Part shown: in pieces, positions 25,291 through 33,835 of the stretch
Layout: each line of letters opens with the position of its first letter
How positions within the stretch are numbered: position 1 is the first letter of the stretch
DNA from: Arthrobacter cupressi
GTDB taxonomy: Bacteria; Actinomycetota; Actinomycetes; Actinomycetales; Micrococcaceae
NCBI RefSeq assembly: GCF_900099975.1
Contig: NZ_FNEI01000013.1
Span: 1 to 64,000, forward strand
Reading direction: 5' to 3'
Length of the DNA stretch: 64,000 nt
Program-made: the position numbers and the translations under genes
Notes under the pieces: generated by a model
What the model saw: the letters and a program-made list of their open reading frames with translations, nothing else
Databases searched by the model: none
Told to the model about the DNA's origin: nothing

Positions 25291-26724
25291 TTGTCACACA
25301 GCTTCGATCAGATCAAGAACCGCGAGCACGGGCTCAAACGTGAACTGAGCAGTCCCCAGCTCACGATGATCGCCTTGGGTGGAGCGATCGGCACCGGGCT
25401 CTTCCTCGGAAGCAAATTTGCGATCTCCTTCGCCGGACCCAGCGTGCTGTTGAGCTACGCGATCGGCGGGCTGATCGCCGTCATGCTGATGGGCGCACTC
25501 GCAGAGATGACCGTGGCACATTCGACCACAGGCTCCTTCGGCGCTTTCGCCGAACACTACATATCCCCACTGGCGGGCTTCCTCGTGAAGTACCTCTACT
25601 GGTCCTGCATCGTGCTCGCGGTTGGAACCGAGGTGCTGGCCATTGGGGACTACATGAAACTGTGGTTCCCTGGAGTACCGCCGCTGCTCTGGGTCCTGCT
25701 GTTCTCGGGCGTCCTGATCGCCGTCAACATGTTCAACGTCAAGGCCTTCGGCGCTCTGGAATACGCCTTTTCCAGCGTCAAAGTCTTCGCCATCCTGGCT
25801 TTCATACTGCTCGCCGCCTATCTGGTGTTCGGCAGCCGCAACCCGAACTACGGCGTCCAGAACTACACAGCCGGCGGCGGCCTCTTCCCCAACGGCATCT
25901 CCGGCATGTGGTTCGCTGTCATCGTCGCGATCTTCAGCTATCTCTCCGTGGAAATGATCGCTGTTGCCGCCGGCGAGGCGAAGGACCCGGCAACCGCCGT
26001 CAAGAAAGCCTTCAAGGTGACGGTGTTCCGGCTGTTCCTTTTCTATATCCTCACCCTGGCCCTGATTCTGGCTATCGCGCCCGTAGGCCAGATCCTCGCA
26101 GGCGACAGTCCGTTCGTCACGGTCATGCAGGTCATCGGCATCCCCTTCGCGGACTCCCTGATCAATGCGGTGGTGATCATCGCCGCCCTGTCGGCCATGA
26201 ACTCACAGCTGTACATCTCCACCCGCATGATGTTCAGCCTGTCACGGGCCGGGCAGGCGCCGGCGGTGTTCGGCAGGCTCAACAGAAACGGCGCCCCGCT
26301 AAACGCGTTGATCCTGTGCACCGGTGGCATCGCGGTGGCGGCTTGCGTCTATGCCCTGAACCCGGAATCCGGCTTCACGTTCATGATGGCTTTGTCGATG
26401 TTCGGCGCCATGGCCACCTGGTTCCTGATCTTCGTGACGCACCTTGCTTTCCGCAGGGTGACCAAACGCCAGGGCGAGGCACTGTCCTACCGGCTGCCCT
26501 TCTACCCTGCGGCGTCCTGGATCGGCGCGGGCCTCATGGTGGCCGTGATGGTCACGACGCTCTTCGTGGACGCCTTCCGGATGACACTTGTCTTCGGCCT
26601 TCCCTTCGCCCTAGGTATCGCGGTCCTCTACTTTGCCCTGAAACGGCGACGCCCGAGTACAGCCGAGAACGCCAACTATGCAGGCGCCGGAGAGAACGTA
26701 GCGTTGGAAGAAACGCCGATCTGA
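25291..26724 (+). CDS. Amino-acid permease (APC superfamily)
   Basis: A 477-residue transporter of the AAT/GabP type with 12 predicted helices. It has the family start (LKRELSSPQLTMIALGGAIGTGLFLGS) and the IGT helix-1 motif, a Glu-containing helix 7-8 region (YLSVEMIAVAAGEAKDP), and a cytoplasmic charged C-terminus. It imports an amino acid by cation symport; the specificity is not clear. The start is the TTG at 25291, 7 nt after a strong AAGGAGA ribosome site; the upstream ATG at 25183 lacks one. It is a single-gene unit bounded by hairpins. Confidence 0.92.
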   Translation: MSHSFDQIKNREHGLKRELSSPQLTMIALGGAIGTGLFLGSKFAISFAGPSVLLSYAIGGLIAVMLMGALAEMTVAHSTTGSFGAFAEHYISPLAGFLVKYLYWSCIVLAVGTEVLAIGDYMKLWFPGVPPLLWVLLFSGVLIAVNMFNVKAFGALEYAFSSVKVFAILAFILLAAYLVFGSRNPNYGVQNYTAGGGLFPNGISGMWFAVIVAIFSYLSVEMIAVAAGEAKDPATAVKKAFKVTVFRLFLFYILTLALILAIAPVGQILAGDSPFVTVMQVIGIPFADSLINAVVIIAALSAMNSQLYISTRMMFSLSRAGQAPAVFGRLNRNGAPLNALILCTGGIAVAACVYALNPESGFTFMMALSMFGAMATWFLIFVTHLAFRRVTKRQGEALSYRLPFYPAASWIGAGLMVAVMVTTLFVDAFRMTLVFGLPFALGIAVLYFALKRRRPSTAENANYAGAGENVALEETPI

Positions 26725-26806
26725 AGGTTTCCGCATTAGTCTCCGCCTCAAAAGGGGCAAGCTGTCGAAGCAGCCACAATGGCAATTCGACATGACCCCA
26801 GGCCTT

Positions 26807-26836
26807 GACGGCCCGTCCCTACCGGGACGGGCCGTC
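26807..26836 (+). terminator. Terminator after the amino-acid permease gene
   Basis: A 13-bp perfect stem (GACGGCCCGTCCC / GGGACGGGCCGTC) around a TACC loop, followed by CTTGTGTT. Confidence 0.8.
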
Positions 26837-26916
26837 CTTGTGTTCCGGTGACGATCCGGCGGGCGCCGCGTGGGGTACTTCCATTCGTGGACCCCAGCCG
26901 GGCGGCGTTCTGCGCC

Positions 26917-27210
26917 TTAGCTCCGGTCGTGGAGCGTGATGTGATAGCCATCGGGATCGGCAAAGGTGAACGTACGACCAAATGGACCGTCGATCGGAGC
27001 CGTGACGATCGTGTGGCCGCCCGCGGCGAGGGCGTTGTGAATCGCCTGGGCGTCAGTGGCATGGAGCCAGATCGCAGCGCCGATGCCAGGCTGAGCAACG
27101 GACGCGAGCTCCATACCGGGAACGATGCCTCGGAGGGCGAACGCGATCGGCGTCGTCTCGAAAACGACGGCATGGGGAGGGCCCGCATCTGAGGGATCAC
27201 AGCTGTAACT
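26917..27210 (-). pseudogene. N-terminally truncated VOC (glyoxalase/dioxygenase) fold remnant
   Basis: The last ~97 codons of this frame read as the second half of a VOC protein: HAVVFETTPIAFALRG, WLHATDAQAIHNALAAGG and FTFADPDGYHITLHD. The N-terminal beta-alpha-beta module, with the first metal ligand and the usual F-Y-R-D-V-L-G segment, is missing. Residues upstream in the same frame lose VOC character, and no good start codon or ribosome site is seen. A frameshifted or replaced 5' end is the simplest reading; a short unusual VOC protein is possible. Confidence 0.5.
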
Positions 27211-27355
27211 TGTTGCCGGGCTTGACACCCTTTGCAATAGGCGCAGTGCGTGCGTACCAGGAGCGAGGACTCGTTCGGATGCGGCCCAGCAGGTTTCCCG
27301 AGGGATGGAGTCCGCCTTCGAGGGGCAGCCGGGCCAGCGTATACGAGCCGGGGTC

Positions 27356-28057
27356 CTAAGTGAGTTGGATCCGCAGGCTGCCGTCGGCGTCGAGGGTGAC
27401 GGTGACTGCCGAGTAGTCCTTGATGCGCGGCAGTCCCTCCGCGGCCTGGCCGCCGCCGTCGCCCACCACCACGGTGCGCATCCCGGCGGCCCGCGCCGCG
27501 GCGATCCCGGCCCCGGCGTCTTCGAAGACCACAACGTCTGCCGGGTCGGCGCCGAGCAGGGCGGCCGCCGTCAGGTAACCCTCCGGGTGCGGCTTGCCGC
27601 GCGTGACGGACTCGGCGGTGACCGCCGTCGCCGGCATCTCCAGGCCGGCCGCCCGCATGCGGATCTCCGCGAGCATCCGGTCCGCCGAGGTGACCAGCGC
27701 GACGGCGTCCGCCGGCAGGGCGCGCAGGAACGCCTCCGCCCCGGGCAGCGCCACGACGCCTTCGGTCCTGGTGCGCTCCATCTGGCCGAGCTCTGCGGTG
27801 AGGGCCTCGACGTCGGCCCCTTCCGGGGCGAAACGGCGCACAGTATCCCTGGCCTGCACTCCGTGCGCGGTCCGCAGGATTTCCGCGTAGTCCAGGCCGT
27901 AGCGGCCTGCAAACTCGCCCCATACCTTTTCAACGACCGCCGTCGAATCCACCAGGGTGCCGTCCATGTCGAACAAGACAGCGCGGACGGAGAACGTCAT
28001 CGCGTTAGCGGCGGTGTTGGTTTTTTGGCTTGTCTCGGCGGAGGCGGGCAGGCTCAT
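27356..28057 (-). CDS. HAD-superfamily (beta-phosphoglucomutase-like) sugar phosphatase
   Basis: A 233-residue haloacid-dehalogenase hydrolase of subfamily IA. Motif I FDMDGTLVDS, motif II VTSADR, motif III Lys in GKPHPEGYL, and motif IV FEDAGAGIAAARAAGM are all present, with a helical cap between motifs I and II. The closest functional type is glycerol-3-phosphate or hexose-phosphate phosphatase. The start is set at MSLPAS, where AGGA lies 7 nt upstream; MTFSVRA (28000) is closer to the family N-terminus. Confidence 0.88.
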   Translation of the reverse strand: MSLPASAETSQKTNTAANAMTFSVRAVLFDMDGTLVDSTAVVEKVWGEFAGRYGLDYAEILRTAHGVQARDTVRRFAPEGADVEALTAELGQMERTRTEGVVALPGAEAFLRALPADAVALVTSADRMLAEIRMRAAGLEMPATAVTAESVTRGKPHPEGYLTAAALLGADPADVVVFEDAGAGIAAARAAGMRTVVVGDGGGQAAEGLPRIKDYSAVTVTLDADGSLRIQLT

Positions 28058-28126
28058 GGGTCCATCCTGCCCGCCGGAATGCCGTCCGCCCAAGCGGAAG
28101 CCGTATGTGTCAGTGGTTCGCCGGGG

Positions 28127-28504
28127 TCAGCCGTTCGGCCGCTGCGGGATGTACTGCACCGCCCACTTGTTGCCGTCCGGGTCGGCGAAGTACACGAAAT
28201 GTCCCCAGGGCTGGATGTCGATCTCGCTGACATCGACACCGTTGTTCTTGAGCTGGTCGTGGGCGGCCTGGATGTCGCTGACCACGATCTGCAGGCTCGG
28301 GGCCGATCCGGCGGGGGCTTCGCTGAGGCCCTCGCCGATCGCGATGGAACAAGCAGAGCCCGGCGGAGTCAACTGGACGAACCGGAGGCCGTCCATGGGT
28401 CGTTCGTCGAAATCGGCGTTGAAGCCGACTTTGTTGACGTAGAAATCCTTGGCGCGGTCCACATCGGACACAGGGACAAATACAAGTTCCAGTTTCCAGT
28501 CCAT
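28127..28504 (-). CDS. VOC-family protein (glyoxalase/bleomycin-resistance fold)
   Basis: A 125-residue protein with two beta-alpha-beta-beta-beta modules: LVFVPVSDVDRAKDFYVNKVGF and the C-terminal WGHFVYFADPDGNKWAVQYIPQ. One VOC subgroup commonly starts MDWKLELVFVPVSDVDRAK and is annotated as glyoxalase. Metal ligands are not fully conserved by eye, so a binding or resistance role is as likely as catalysis. It is monocistronic between hairpin-bounded genes. Confidence 0.88.
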   Translation of the reverse strand: MDWKLELVFVPVSDVDRAKDFYVNKVGFNADFDERPMDGLRFVQLTPPGSACSIAIGEGLSEAPAGSAPSLQIVVSDIQAAHDQLKNNGVDVSEIDIQPWGHFVYFADPDGNKWAVQYIPQRPNG

Positions 28505-28577
28505 GCGCCACAGGCTAGTGGGGCCCCCGGAAAAACGATAGGGGGCTTCGGCGCGGCAATTCCCGGGTTAACGGAAG

Positions 28578-28622
28578 AATCCCTGCCCCGTTCGGCGGTG
28601 AATGTTCCGCAGGGCAGGGATT
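28578..28622 (-). terminator. Terminator of upp
   Basis: AATCCCTGCCC (28578-28588) pairs with GGGCAGGGATT (28612-28622). It lies just past the upp stop on the reverse strand. Confidence 0.65.
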
Positions 28623-28634
28623 TTTCGGGCTTCG

Positions 28635-29270
28635 CTAGCCGGCCACGCCGTAGAGGCGGTCGCCGGCGTCGCCGAGGCCGGGAACGATGTAGGCCTTGTC
28701 GTTGAGCTTCTCGTCGATGGAAGCCAGTACCACCTTGACGTTCGCTTCGGAGAGCTCTTCCTCCAGCTTGGCCAGGCCCTCCGGGGCGGCGAGCAGGCAG
28801 ATGCAGGTGACGTCCGAGGCCCCGCGCTTGAAGAGGAACTTGATGGCCTCGCGCAGGGTGCCGCCGGTGGCGAGCATGGGGTCGAGCACGAAGATCTGCC
28901 GGCCGGTGAGGTCCTCGGGCAGGCGCTCGGCGTAGGTGATGATGTCCAGGGTTTCCTCGTCGCGGGCCATGCCCAGGAAGCCGACCTCCGCGGTGGGCAC
29001 CAGCTTGGTCATGCCTTCGAGCATGCCCAGGCCCGCGCGCAGGATCGGAACCACCAGCGGGGTGGGCTTGGTGAATGCGGTGCCTGTGGTCCTGGTGACC
29101 GGCGTTTCAATGTCCACGGGCTCCGTGCGGACCTCGCGGGTGGCCTCGTAGGCCAGCAGGGTGACGAGTTCTTCGGTGAGCTGGCGGAAGACCGGTGAAG
29201 GGGTGTTCTTGTCCCGCAGAACGGTGAGCTTGTGGGCAACGAGCGGGTGGTCCACGACGAGTGTGCGCAT
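28635..29270 (-). CDS. upp: Uracil phosphoribosyltransferase
   Basis: A 211-residue enzyme that makes UMP from uracil and PRPP for pyrimidine salvage. The protein starts [16 protein letters not shown], typical of Upp. It has the PRPP-binding motif [12 protein letters not shown] and the C-terminal uracil-binding [15 protein letters not shown]. The length equals the family norm. There is no ribosome site; a -10-like GATAGT lies 9 nt upstream, implying a nearly leaderless mRNA. It is divergent from tadA across only 24 bp. Confidence 0.97.
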   Translation of the reverse strand: MRTLVVDHPLVAHKLTVLRDKNTPSPVFRQLTEELVTLLAYEATREVRTEPVDIETPVTRTTGTAFTKPTPLVVPILRAGLGMLEGMTKLVPTAEVGFLGMARDEETLDIITYAERLPEDLTGRQIFVLDPMLATGGTLREAIKFLFKRGASDVTCICLLAAPEGLAKLEEELSEANVKVVLASIDEKLNDKAYIVPGLGDAGDRLYGVAG

Positions 29271-29279
29271 GGGTCCAAA

Positions 29280-29287
29280 ACTATCAT
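29280..29287. promoter_or_regulatory. Overlapping -10 elements of the divergent upp and tadA promoters
   Basis: ACTATCAT reads TATCAT on the + strand (29282-29287), 7 nt before the tadA ATG, and GATAGT on the - strand (29285-29280), 9 nt before the upp ATG. The two start codons are 24 bp apart. Confidence 0.6.
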
Positions 29288-29294
29288 TGAAGCC

Positions 29295-29804
29295 ATGAGC
29301 ATCCCCGAGCCGTATCACGCCGAACACGCGGCCTGGATGGGCCTTGCCCTGGACGAGGCGCGGCGCGCGCTGGACACCGAAGACGTGCCGATCGGCGCCG
29401 TCGTTCTGGGGCCCGACGGCGGCGTGCTGGGTGCCGGGCGCAACGAACGCGAGGCGCACGGGGACCCCACCGCGCACGCCGAGATCGTGGCGATCCGCGA
29501 GGCGGCCGCCGCCCTGCAGCGCCATGCCCTGGAACTGGGCGAGGGCGGGGACGGCTGGCGCCTGGAGGACTGCACCTTGGTGGTCACCCTGGAGCCGTGC
29601 GCCATGTGCGCCGGGGCAATCGTGCTGGCCCGGATTCCCCGCGTGGTGTTCGGGGCCTGGGACGAAAAGGCCGGGGCTGCCGGCTCCGTGTTCGACATCC
29701 TCCGCGAGCGCCGGCTCAACCACTGGGTGGAGGTCTACCCGGGAGTCCGGGAAGCCGAGTGCGCGGCGCTGCTGCGGGACTTCTTCGCGGCGCACCGGAC
29801 ATAG
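29295..29804 (+). CDS. tadA: tRNA-specific adenosine deaminase (TadA)
   Basis: A 169-residue zinc-dependent deaminase that converts A34 to inosine in tRNA-Arg(ACG). Zinc/catalytic motifs are [10 protein letters not shown] (His plus catalytic Glu) and [10 protein letters not shown] (two Cys ligands). The C-terminal [17 protein letters not shown] segment is typical of bacterial TadA. Its substrate tRNA is encoded in this same window. A general nucleoside deaminase is a weaker alternative. Confidence 0.92.
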   Translation: MSIPEPYHAEHAAWMGLALDEARRALDTEDVPIGAVVLGPDGGVLGAGRNEREAHGDPTAHAEIVAIREAAAALQRHALELGEGGDGWRLEDCTLVVTLEPCAMCAGAIVLARIPRVVFGAWDEKAGAAGSVFDILRERRLNHWVEVYPGVREAECAALLRDFFAAHRT

Positions 29805-29822
29805 CGGCGTGGGCGCAGCTGC

Positions 29823-31016
29823 TTAGGCGTCCGCAGTCGAGGCGGCGGCCGCCGGTACAGCCCCGGTGCCCTCGAACAGGGTCCCCTCGAGCACGCTCCC
29901 CCGGAACGTCCGCACCGCCACTACCAGCCAGGCACCCACCAGCAGGACATACGCGACGGCGGCCATCGCCTTGAACGCGCCCAGTCCGGTGTGCGCGGCG
30001 AGCCCGCTGAGGCCGGTGACGCAGGTGCCCACGGGGAAGGTGAACGACCACCAGGCGAGGCTGAAGGGCAGGCCGCTGCGGGCGGTGCGCAGGGTGATCG
30101 CGGCAGCCAGGGCAGCCCAGAGGAGCGCGAAGCCCAGCACCGGGACGCCGTACAGCACGCCGAAGGCCTCGAGGGCATGAAGCAGCGTTCCGGACACCGC
30201 GAAGCGGGCGTTGGCGCCCAGCAGGTTGGCCGCCGTGATGGACTGGCCCAGCGGACCGAGCACGATCCAGAGAGTCGGCACCGCGGCCGCGGCGAGGTTC
30301 TTGTGCACCGCCAGGCGCTGCCATACCAGCGGAATGATGAGCAGCGAGGCCAGCAGGCTGAGGCCGAACATGGCGTAGCAGGCCATGAGCATGCCGGTCC
30401 GTGTGTCGCCTGCAGGCAGGTAGGGCAACAGCAGTGCACCCGTGGAGGCCGAAACCATGGGCGGCACCACTGGCATCAGCCAGCCCCCGAAGGCATCCGC
30501 TGCAGTGACCTGGTGGCGCGTGAACTGCAGGTATGGCACGGCGAAGGCACTCGCCAGGCCAAGGAGGGTCCCGAGCGCCCAGAGCACGGCGTCGATCCCC
30601 AGGGCCAGGCGCTCCCCCAGCACGTCCTTGCCCAACAGCAGGGTGCCGGCGCCGACCGTCAGCAGCGCCATGGGCGGGGCGCCGTAGAAGTGCGCCATCA
30701 CCGGGTGGCGGTGGTGGGAGCGGGCCGTGTCCCGGTGCCGGATCCAGTGCACCAGCGTGGACGCGGCCAGCAGGATCAGTAGGAGCGAAGCCGCGGCCCA
30801 GAACAGCGTGGCCACGGCGTGCAGGGCCGGAAACTGCGTCGGCAGGGTGGCGCCCGCGGTGGCGATGACGCCGGTGCCCATGATGGTGGCGAACCAGTTC
30901 GGGCCGAGGTTCGCGAACAGCTCGGACGGCCGTTCCAGGCCGCGCAACACCCGACGGCGGCCTAAGACCTTAGGTGGACGCGCCTCGCCGAGCATCAGAA
31001 TTCCCATGCCATCCAT
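29823..31016 (-). CDS. TDT-family (TehA/SLAC1-like) membrane transporter
   Basis: A ~397-residue protein with ten hydrophobic helices. Family signatures are the N-terminal LGPNWFATIMGTGVIA and the later LAWWSFTFPVGTCVTGLSGLA. Members carry C4-dicarboxylates, sulfite or tellurite-type anions; the PNWFATIMGTG start resembles the fungal sulfite/malate exporters. The start is uncertain: ATG 31016, 31007 and 30995 are possible. It is divergent from a LysR gene with a palindromic operator between them. The C-terminal ~30 residues are Ala/Thr-rich. Confidence 0.87.
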   Translation of the reverse strand: MDGMGILMLGEARPPKVLGRRRVLRGLERPSELFANLGPNWFATIMGTGVIATAGATLPTQFPALHAVATLFWAAASLLLILLAASTLVHWIRHRDTARSHHRHPVMAHFYGAPPMALLTVGAGTLLLGKDVLGERLALGIDAVLWALGTLLGLASAFAVPYLQFTRHQVTAADAFGGWLMPVVPPMVSASTGALLLPYLPAGDTRTGMLMACYAMFGLSLLASLLIIPLVWQRLAVHKNLAAAAVPTLWIVLGPLGQSITAANLLGANARFAVSGTLLHALEAFGVLYGVPVLGFALLWAALAAAITLRTARSGLPFSLAWWSFTFPVGTCVTGLSGLAAHTGLGAFKAMAAVAYVLLVGAWLVVAVRTFRGSVLEGTLFEGTGAVPAAAASTADA

Positions 31017-31061
31017 GCTTCCGTGCCCGCATGCATCCAAGTAGGGGGCATACACTTGTCA

Positions 31062-31084
31062 GGGTACAAGCCGGACTTGTACCC
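31062..31084. promoter_or_regulatory. LysR operator between the TDT transporter and its regulator
   Basis: Perfect 9-bp arms GGGTACAAG (31062-31070) and CTTGTACCC (31076-31084) with a 5-bp spacer. A further CTTGT half-site lies at 31055-31059. It lies in the divergent promoter. Confidence 0.75.
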
Positions 31085-31131
31085 CCAACCCGCCCGCCGA
31101 CGCGCGAACCAGTGCGATACCAGGAGAACCC

Positions 31132-32076
31132 GTGCTCAGCTCCCGCATCCCCGACCTGTCCGCGCTGGAGATGCTCGCCGCGGTGGACGAGCTCGGCAGC
31201 CTGTCCGCCGCCGGAAAGAGGCTCGGCCTCTCCCAACAGGCGGTGTCCTCGCGGATGCGCTCGCTGGAGTCCCGGATCGGCGCCGCGCTGCTGACACGCA
31301 CGCCCCGCGGCTCCTCCCTCACCGAGGCCGGCGAACTCGTGGCCGGCTGGGCCGCCGATGTCCTCGCCGCGGCCGAACGCCTCGACGCCGGCATCGCCTC
31401 ACTCCGCTCCGACGCAGTCCGCCAACTGCACGTCGCCGCGAGCCAGACCATCGCCGAGCACCTGCTCCCGCACTGGCTGGTGGCCCTGCGCCGGCAGCAG
31501 GAGTCCCTGGGCCTCATCCCCACGGTGGTGGAACTGGCCGTCTCCAACAGCGAAACGGCCGCCGTGCGGGTCCGCTCCGGCGACGCCGACATCGCCTTCA
31601 TCGAAAGCCCGCAACTGCCCGCCGGGCTGAGCACCGCCGTCGTGCAGGAAGACGACCTGGTCCTGGTGGTCTCCCCCGGACACCCCTGGGCCCGGCGGAA
31701 GGCGCCGGTCACCGCGGCCGAACTGGCCGGCGTCGGGCTGGTCACCCGCGAGCACGGCAGCGGCACGCGGGACGCGCTCGAACACCTGCTGGCGGCGGCC
31801 GGCATCGGGGAGCAGGCGGCTCCCCTCGTGGAGCTGCCGACGACGGCGGCCGTCCGTTCCGCCGTCGCCGCCGGGACCGCTCCTGCCGTGCTCAGCGCGC
31901 TTGCCGTCCGTGACGATGTCACCCTGCGCCGGCTCGTGGCCGTGCCCGTGCGAGGGCTGGATATGCGGCGCAGCCTCAGCGCGGCGTGGCTCTCCGGGAA
32001 CACCCCGCCGGCCGGAGCGGCGCGGGACCTCGCCGCGATCGCCGCCCGGCCGATGCCGCAGGTGCCGCTCGGCTAG
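31132..32076 (+). CDS. LysR-family transcriptional regulator
   Basis: A 314-residue regulator: HTH at about 10-65 (GSLSAAGKRLGLSQQAVSSRMRSLE) and an effector domain at about 95-290. GTG start with AGGAG 7 nt upstream. It is divergent from the TDT transporter and next to a palindromic operator, so it probably controls that transporter. LysR proteins beside TDT transporters are commonly sulfur- or organic-acid-responsive, which is an inference here. Confidence 0.93.
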   Translation: MLSSRIPDLSALEMLAAVDELGSLSAAGKRLGLSQQAVSSRMRSLESRIGAALLTRTPRGSSLTEAGELVAGWAADVLAAAERLDAGIASLRSDAVRQLHVAASQTIAEHLLPHWLVALRRQQESLGLIPTVVELAVSNSETAAVRVRSGDADIAFIESPQLPAGLSTAVVQEDDLVLVVSPGHPWARRKAPVTAAELAGVGLVTREHGSGTRDALEHLLAAAGIGEQAAPLVELPTTAAVRSAVAAGTAPAVLSALAVRDDVTLRRLVAVPVRGLDMRRSLSAAWLSGNTPPAGAARDLAAIAARPMPQVPLG

Positions 32077-32164
32077 GCCGGCCAGCACCCCGGCGGCACC
32101 CCTTGCTTTTGCCGCGACGGGGCAGTCAGATGGACCTGTCCGGATGGATCCAAGGAGGTCCCCC

Positions 32165-32551
32165 ATGGCCGTCGAGTTCAACCACACCATCGTCTATGCC
32201 CGGGACAAGCACCTCTCGGCGGAATTCCTCGCCCGGATCCTGGGCCTGCCGGCGCCCACGGCCATGTGGTCCTTCATGACGGTTTCACTGGAGCACGGCG
32301 TGGCCTTCGACTTCGCCACAGCCGGTGGTGAGATCGCCCCGCAGCACTACGCCTTCCTGGTCTCCGAGGACGACTTCAACGGCATCCTCGCCCGGATCGC
32401 GGCAGAGGAAATCCCATACTGGGCCGACCCCGGCCGGACCCGGCCGCAGCAGATTAACCACAACGACGGCGGCCGGGGCGTGTACTTCAAGGACCCGGAC
32501 GGGCACTTCCTCGAAGCGATCACCCGGCCGTACGGTTCGGGGGCGGCATGA
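32165..32551 (+). CDS. VOC-family protein
   Basis: A 128-residue single-domain VOC protein. The N-terminal VEFNHTIVYARDKHLSAEFLARIL carries a His that could be a metal ligand, QHYAFLVSEDDF supplies the second and VYFKDPDGHFLEAITRPY the Glu. A strong ribosome site (AAGGAGG) lies 7 nt upstream of the ATG. It overlaps acyP by 4 nt and is translationally coupled. The substrate is unknown. Confidence 0.9.
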   Translation: MAVEFNHTIVYARDKHLSAEFLARILGLPAPTAMWSFMTVSLEHGVAFDFATAGGEIAPQHYAFLVSEDDFNGILARIAAEEIPYWADPGRTRPQQINHNDGGRGVYFKDPDGHFLEAITRPYGSGAA

Positions 32552-32829
32552 CGGAGGAGCAGGTCCGGCTCACGGCGACCGTCACGGGACGCGTGCAGGG
32601 CGTCGGTTTCCGCTTCCGGACCATGGCCGAGGCCCGCCGCCTTGGACTGACCGGCGAGGCCGTGAACCGCTGGGACGGCTCGGTGTTCGTGGTGGCCGAG
32701 GGCACCCCCGAGGACGCCGAGGCGCTGCTCGCCTGGCTGCGCTCGGACAAGGCCCCGGGCCGGGTGGACCGCGTGCAGGCGTCGCTGGGACGGGCCACCG
32801 GGGAATTCTCCGGCTTCGAAGTGGAGTAG
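32548..32829 (+). CDS. acyP: Acylphosphatase
   Basis: A 93-residue enzyme that hydrolyses carboxyl-phosphate bonds such as in carbamoyl or acetyl phosphate. The substrate-binding GRVQGVGFRFRT (with the catalytic Arg) and the catalytic Asn in GEAVNRWDGSV are present, and the length equals the family norm. It overlaps the preceding VOC gene (ATGA) and converges with the glycosyltransferase gene 7 bp away. Confidence 0.95.
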   Translation: MTEEQVRLTATVTGRVQGVGFRFRTMAEARRLGLTGEAVNRWDGSVFVVAEGTPEDAEALLAWLRSDKAPGRVDRVQASLGRATGEFSGFEVE

Positions 32830-32836
32830 CGCACCC

Positions 32837-33835
32837 CTAGGACCGGATCGCGGCGAGGACACTCTGGGCGGTGCTCTTCCAGTCCGGGAGGGTTTTCCTT
32901 TGGGCAAGCGCGGCAGCGCGCCACCGGGCGGCCAGCTGTGTGTCCCCGAGCCAGGCGGCGAGCGTTTCCGCCAGGGCCGCCGGGCCGCCGTCGAGGTCCA
33001 CCGCCGCTCCGGCACCGCCCGCCCCAAGCGCTTCCTCGGCTCCCGTGCCTCGCCGCACAATAACCGGGACCCCGCGGGCGAGCGATTCCGGCACGGCCAT
33101 GCCGAAGCTTTCCTGCGCCGAGACCAGCACGCTCAGGTCCGCGGCGTGCCATTGTTCCTCGAGCGCGGCGCCGCGGAGTTCGCCGGTCAGGCTGACTCGG
33201 TCCGCCAGTCCGGAGGTCCCGACGGCGGCCCGCACTTCCGCGGCGTAGTCAGGGTCCGCGTCCGGCGAACCGATGAGTGCCGCCGTCCACGGGAAGCTGC
33301 CCAGCCGGGCCAGTGCGTCAACGAGCAGCAGCTGGCTCTTGTTCGGCAGCAGGGCCGCCACACAGACGATATGCGGCGGCTGCGATCCGGCGGCCGGCTC
33401 CGCGGGCAGGGTGCCGGGCAGCGCCACGTGGATCCGCTCCAGCCCGTACAGTTCCTTGAGCTTCGCCGCGGCAAAGGCGCTGGTGCAGATCACCCCTCTG
33501 GCGGCGGCCAGGGACCGCGCTTCAAGCGCGGCGTGGTCGGTGAAGGCCATATGGGAGAGAATCCAGACGGGCGTCCCGGCCTCCACCGCCGCGGCGATCT
33601 CTGCCGGAGCACCGGCAGAGATGAGCCCGTCGACGATCGCCGGCTCCGGGCCGCGGAGGGCCAATCCGAGGGACTCCCGGTCCTCGGGCCGCCCGGGCGG
33701 CCACGCGCCGTCGAGCATCACCACCTCGGTGGGGACGCCCAAGGCGTCGAGTTGCTCCACCAGCCGGGCGTTGTAGAGGTTTCCGCCGGAGCGGTGCTCG
33801 ATGTTGCCGGGCACGATAAAGCGGATGGCGCTCAT
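32837..33835 (-). CDS. GT4-type glycosyltransferase of the pterin-synthase-like operon
   Basis: A 332-residue GT-B fold glycosyltransferase. The N-terminal half carries SGGNLYNARLVEQL, an acceptor-side motif. The C-terminal half carries the GT4 donor motif SAQESFGMAVPESLARGVPVI with the paired Glu residues. It probably transfers a sugar from a nucleotide donor to a small molecule; there are no membrane segments. It is the last gene of a minus-strand operon and its start overlaps the upstream gene by 4 nt, so its acceptor may be the product of those two genes. Confidence 0.87.
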   Translation of the reverse strand: MSAIRFIVPGNIEHRSGGNLYNARLVEQLDALGVPTEVVMLDGAWPPGRPEDRESLGLALRGPEPAIVDGLISAGAPAEIAAAVEAGTPVWILSHMAFTDHAALEARSLAAARGVICTSAFAAAKLKELYGLERIHVALPGTLPAEPAAGSQPPHIVCVAALLPNKSQLLLVDALARLGSFPWTAALIGSPDADPDYAAEVRAAVGTSGLADRVSLTGELRGAALEEQWHAADLSVLVSAQESFGMAVPESLARGVPVIVRRGTGAEEALGAGGAGAAVDLDGGPAALAETLAAWLGDTQLAARWRAAALAQRKTLPDWKSTAQSVLAAIRS

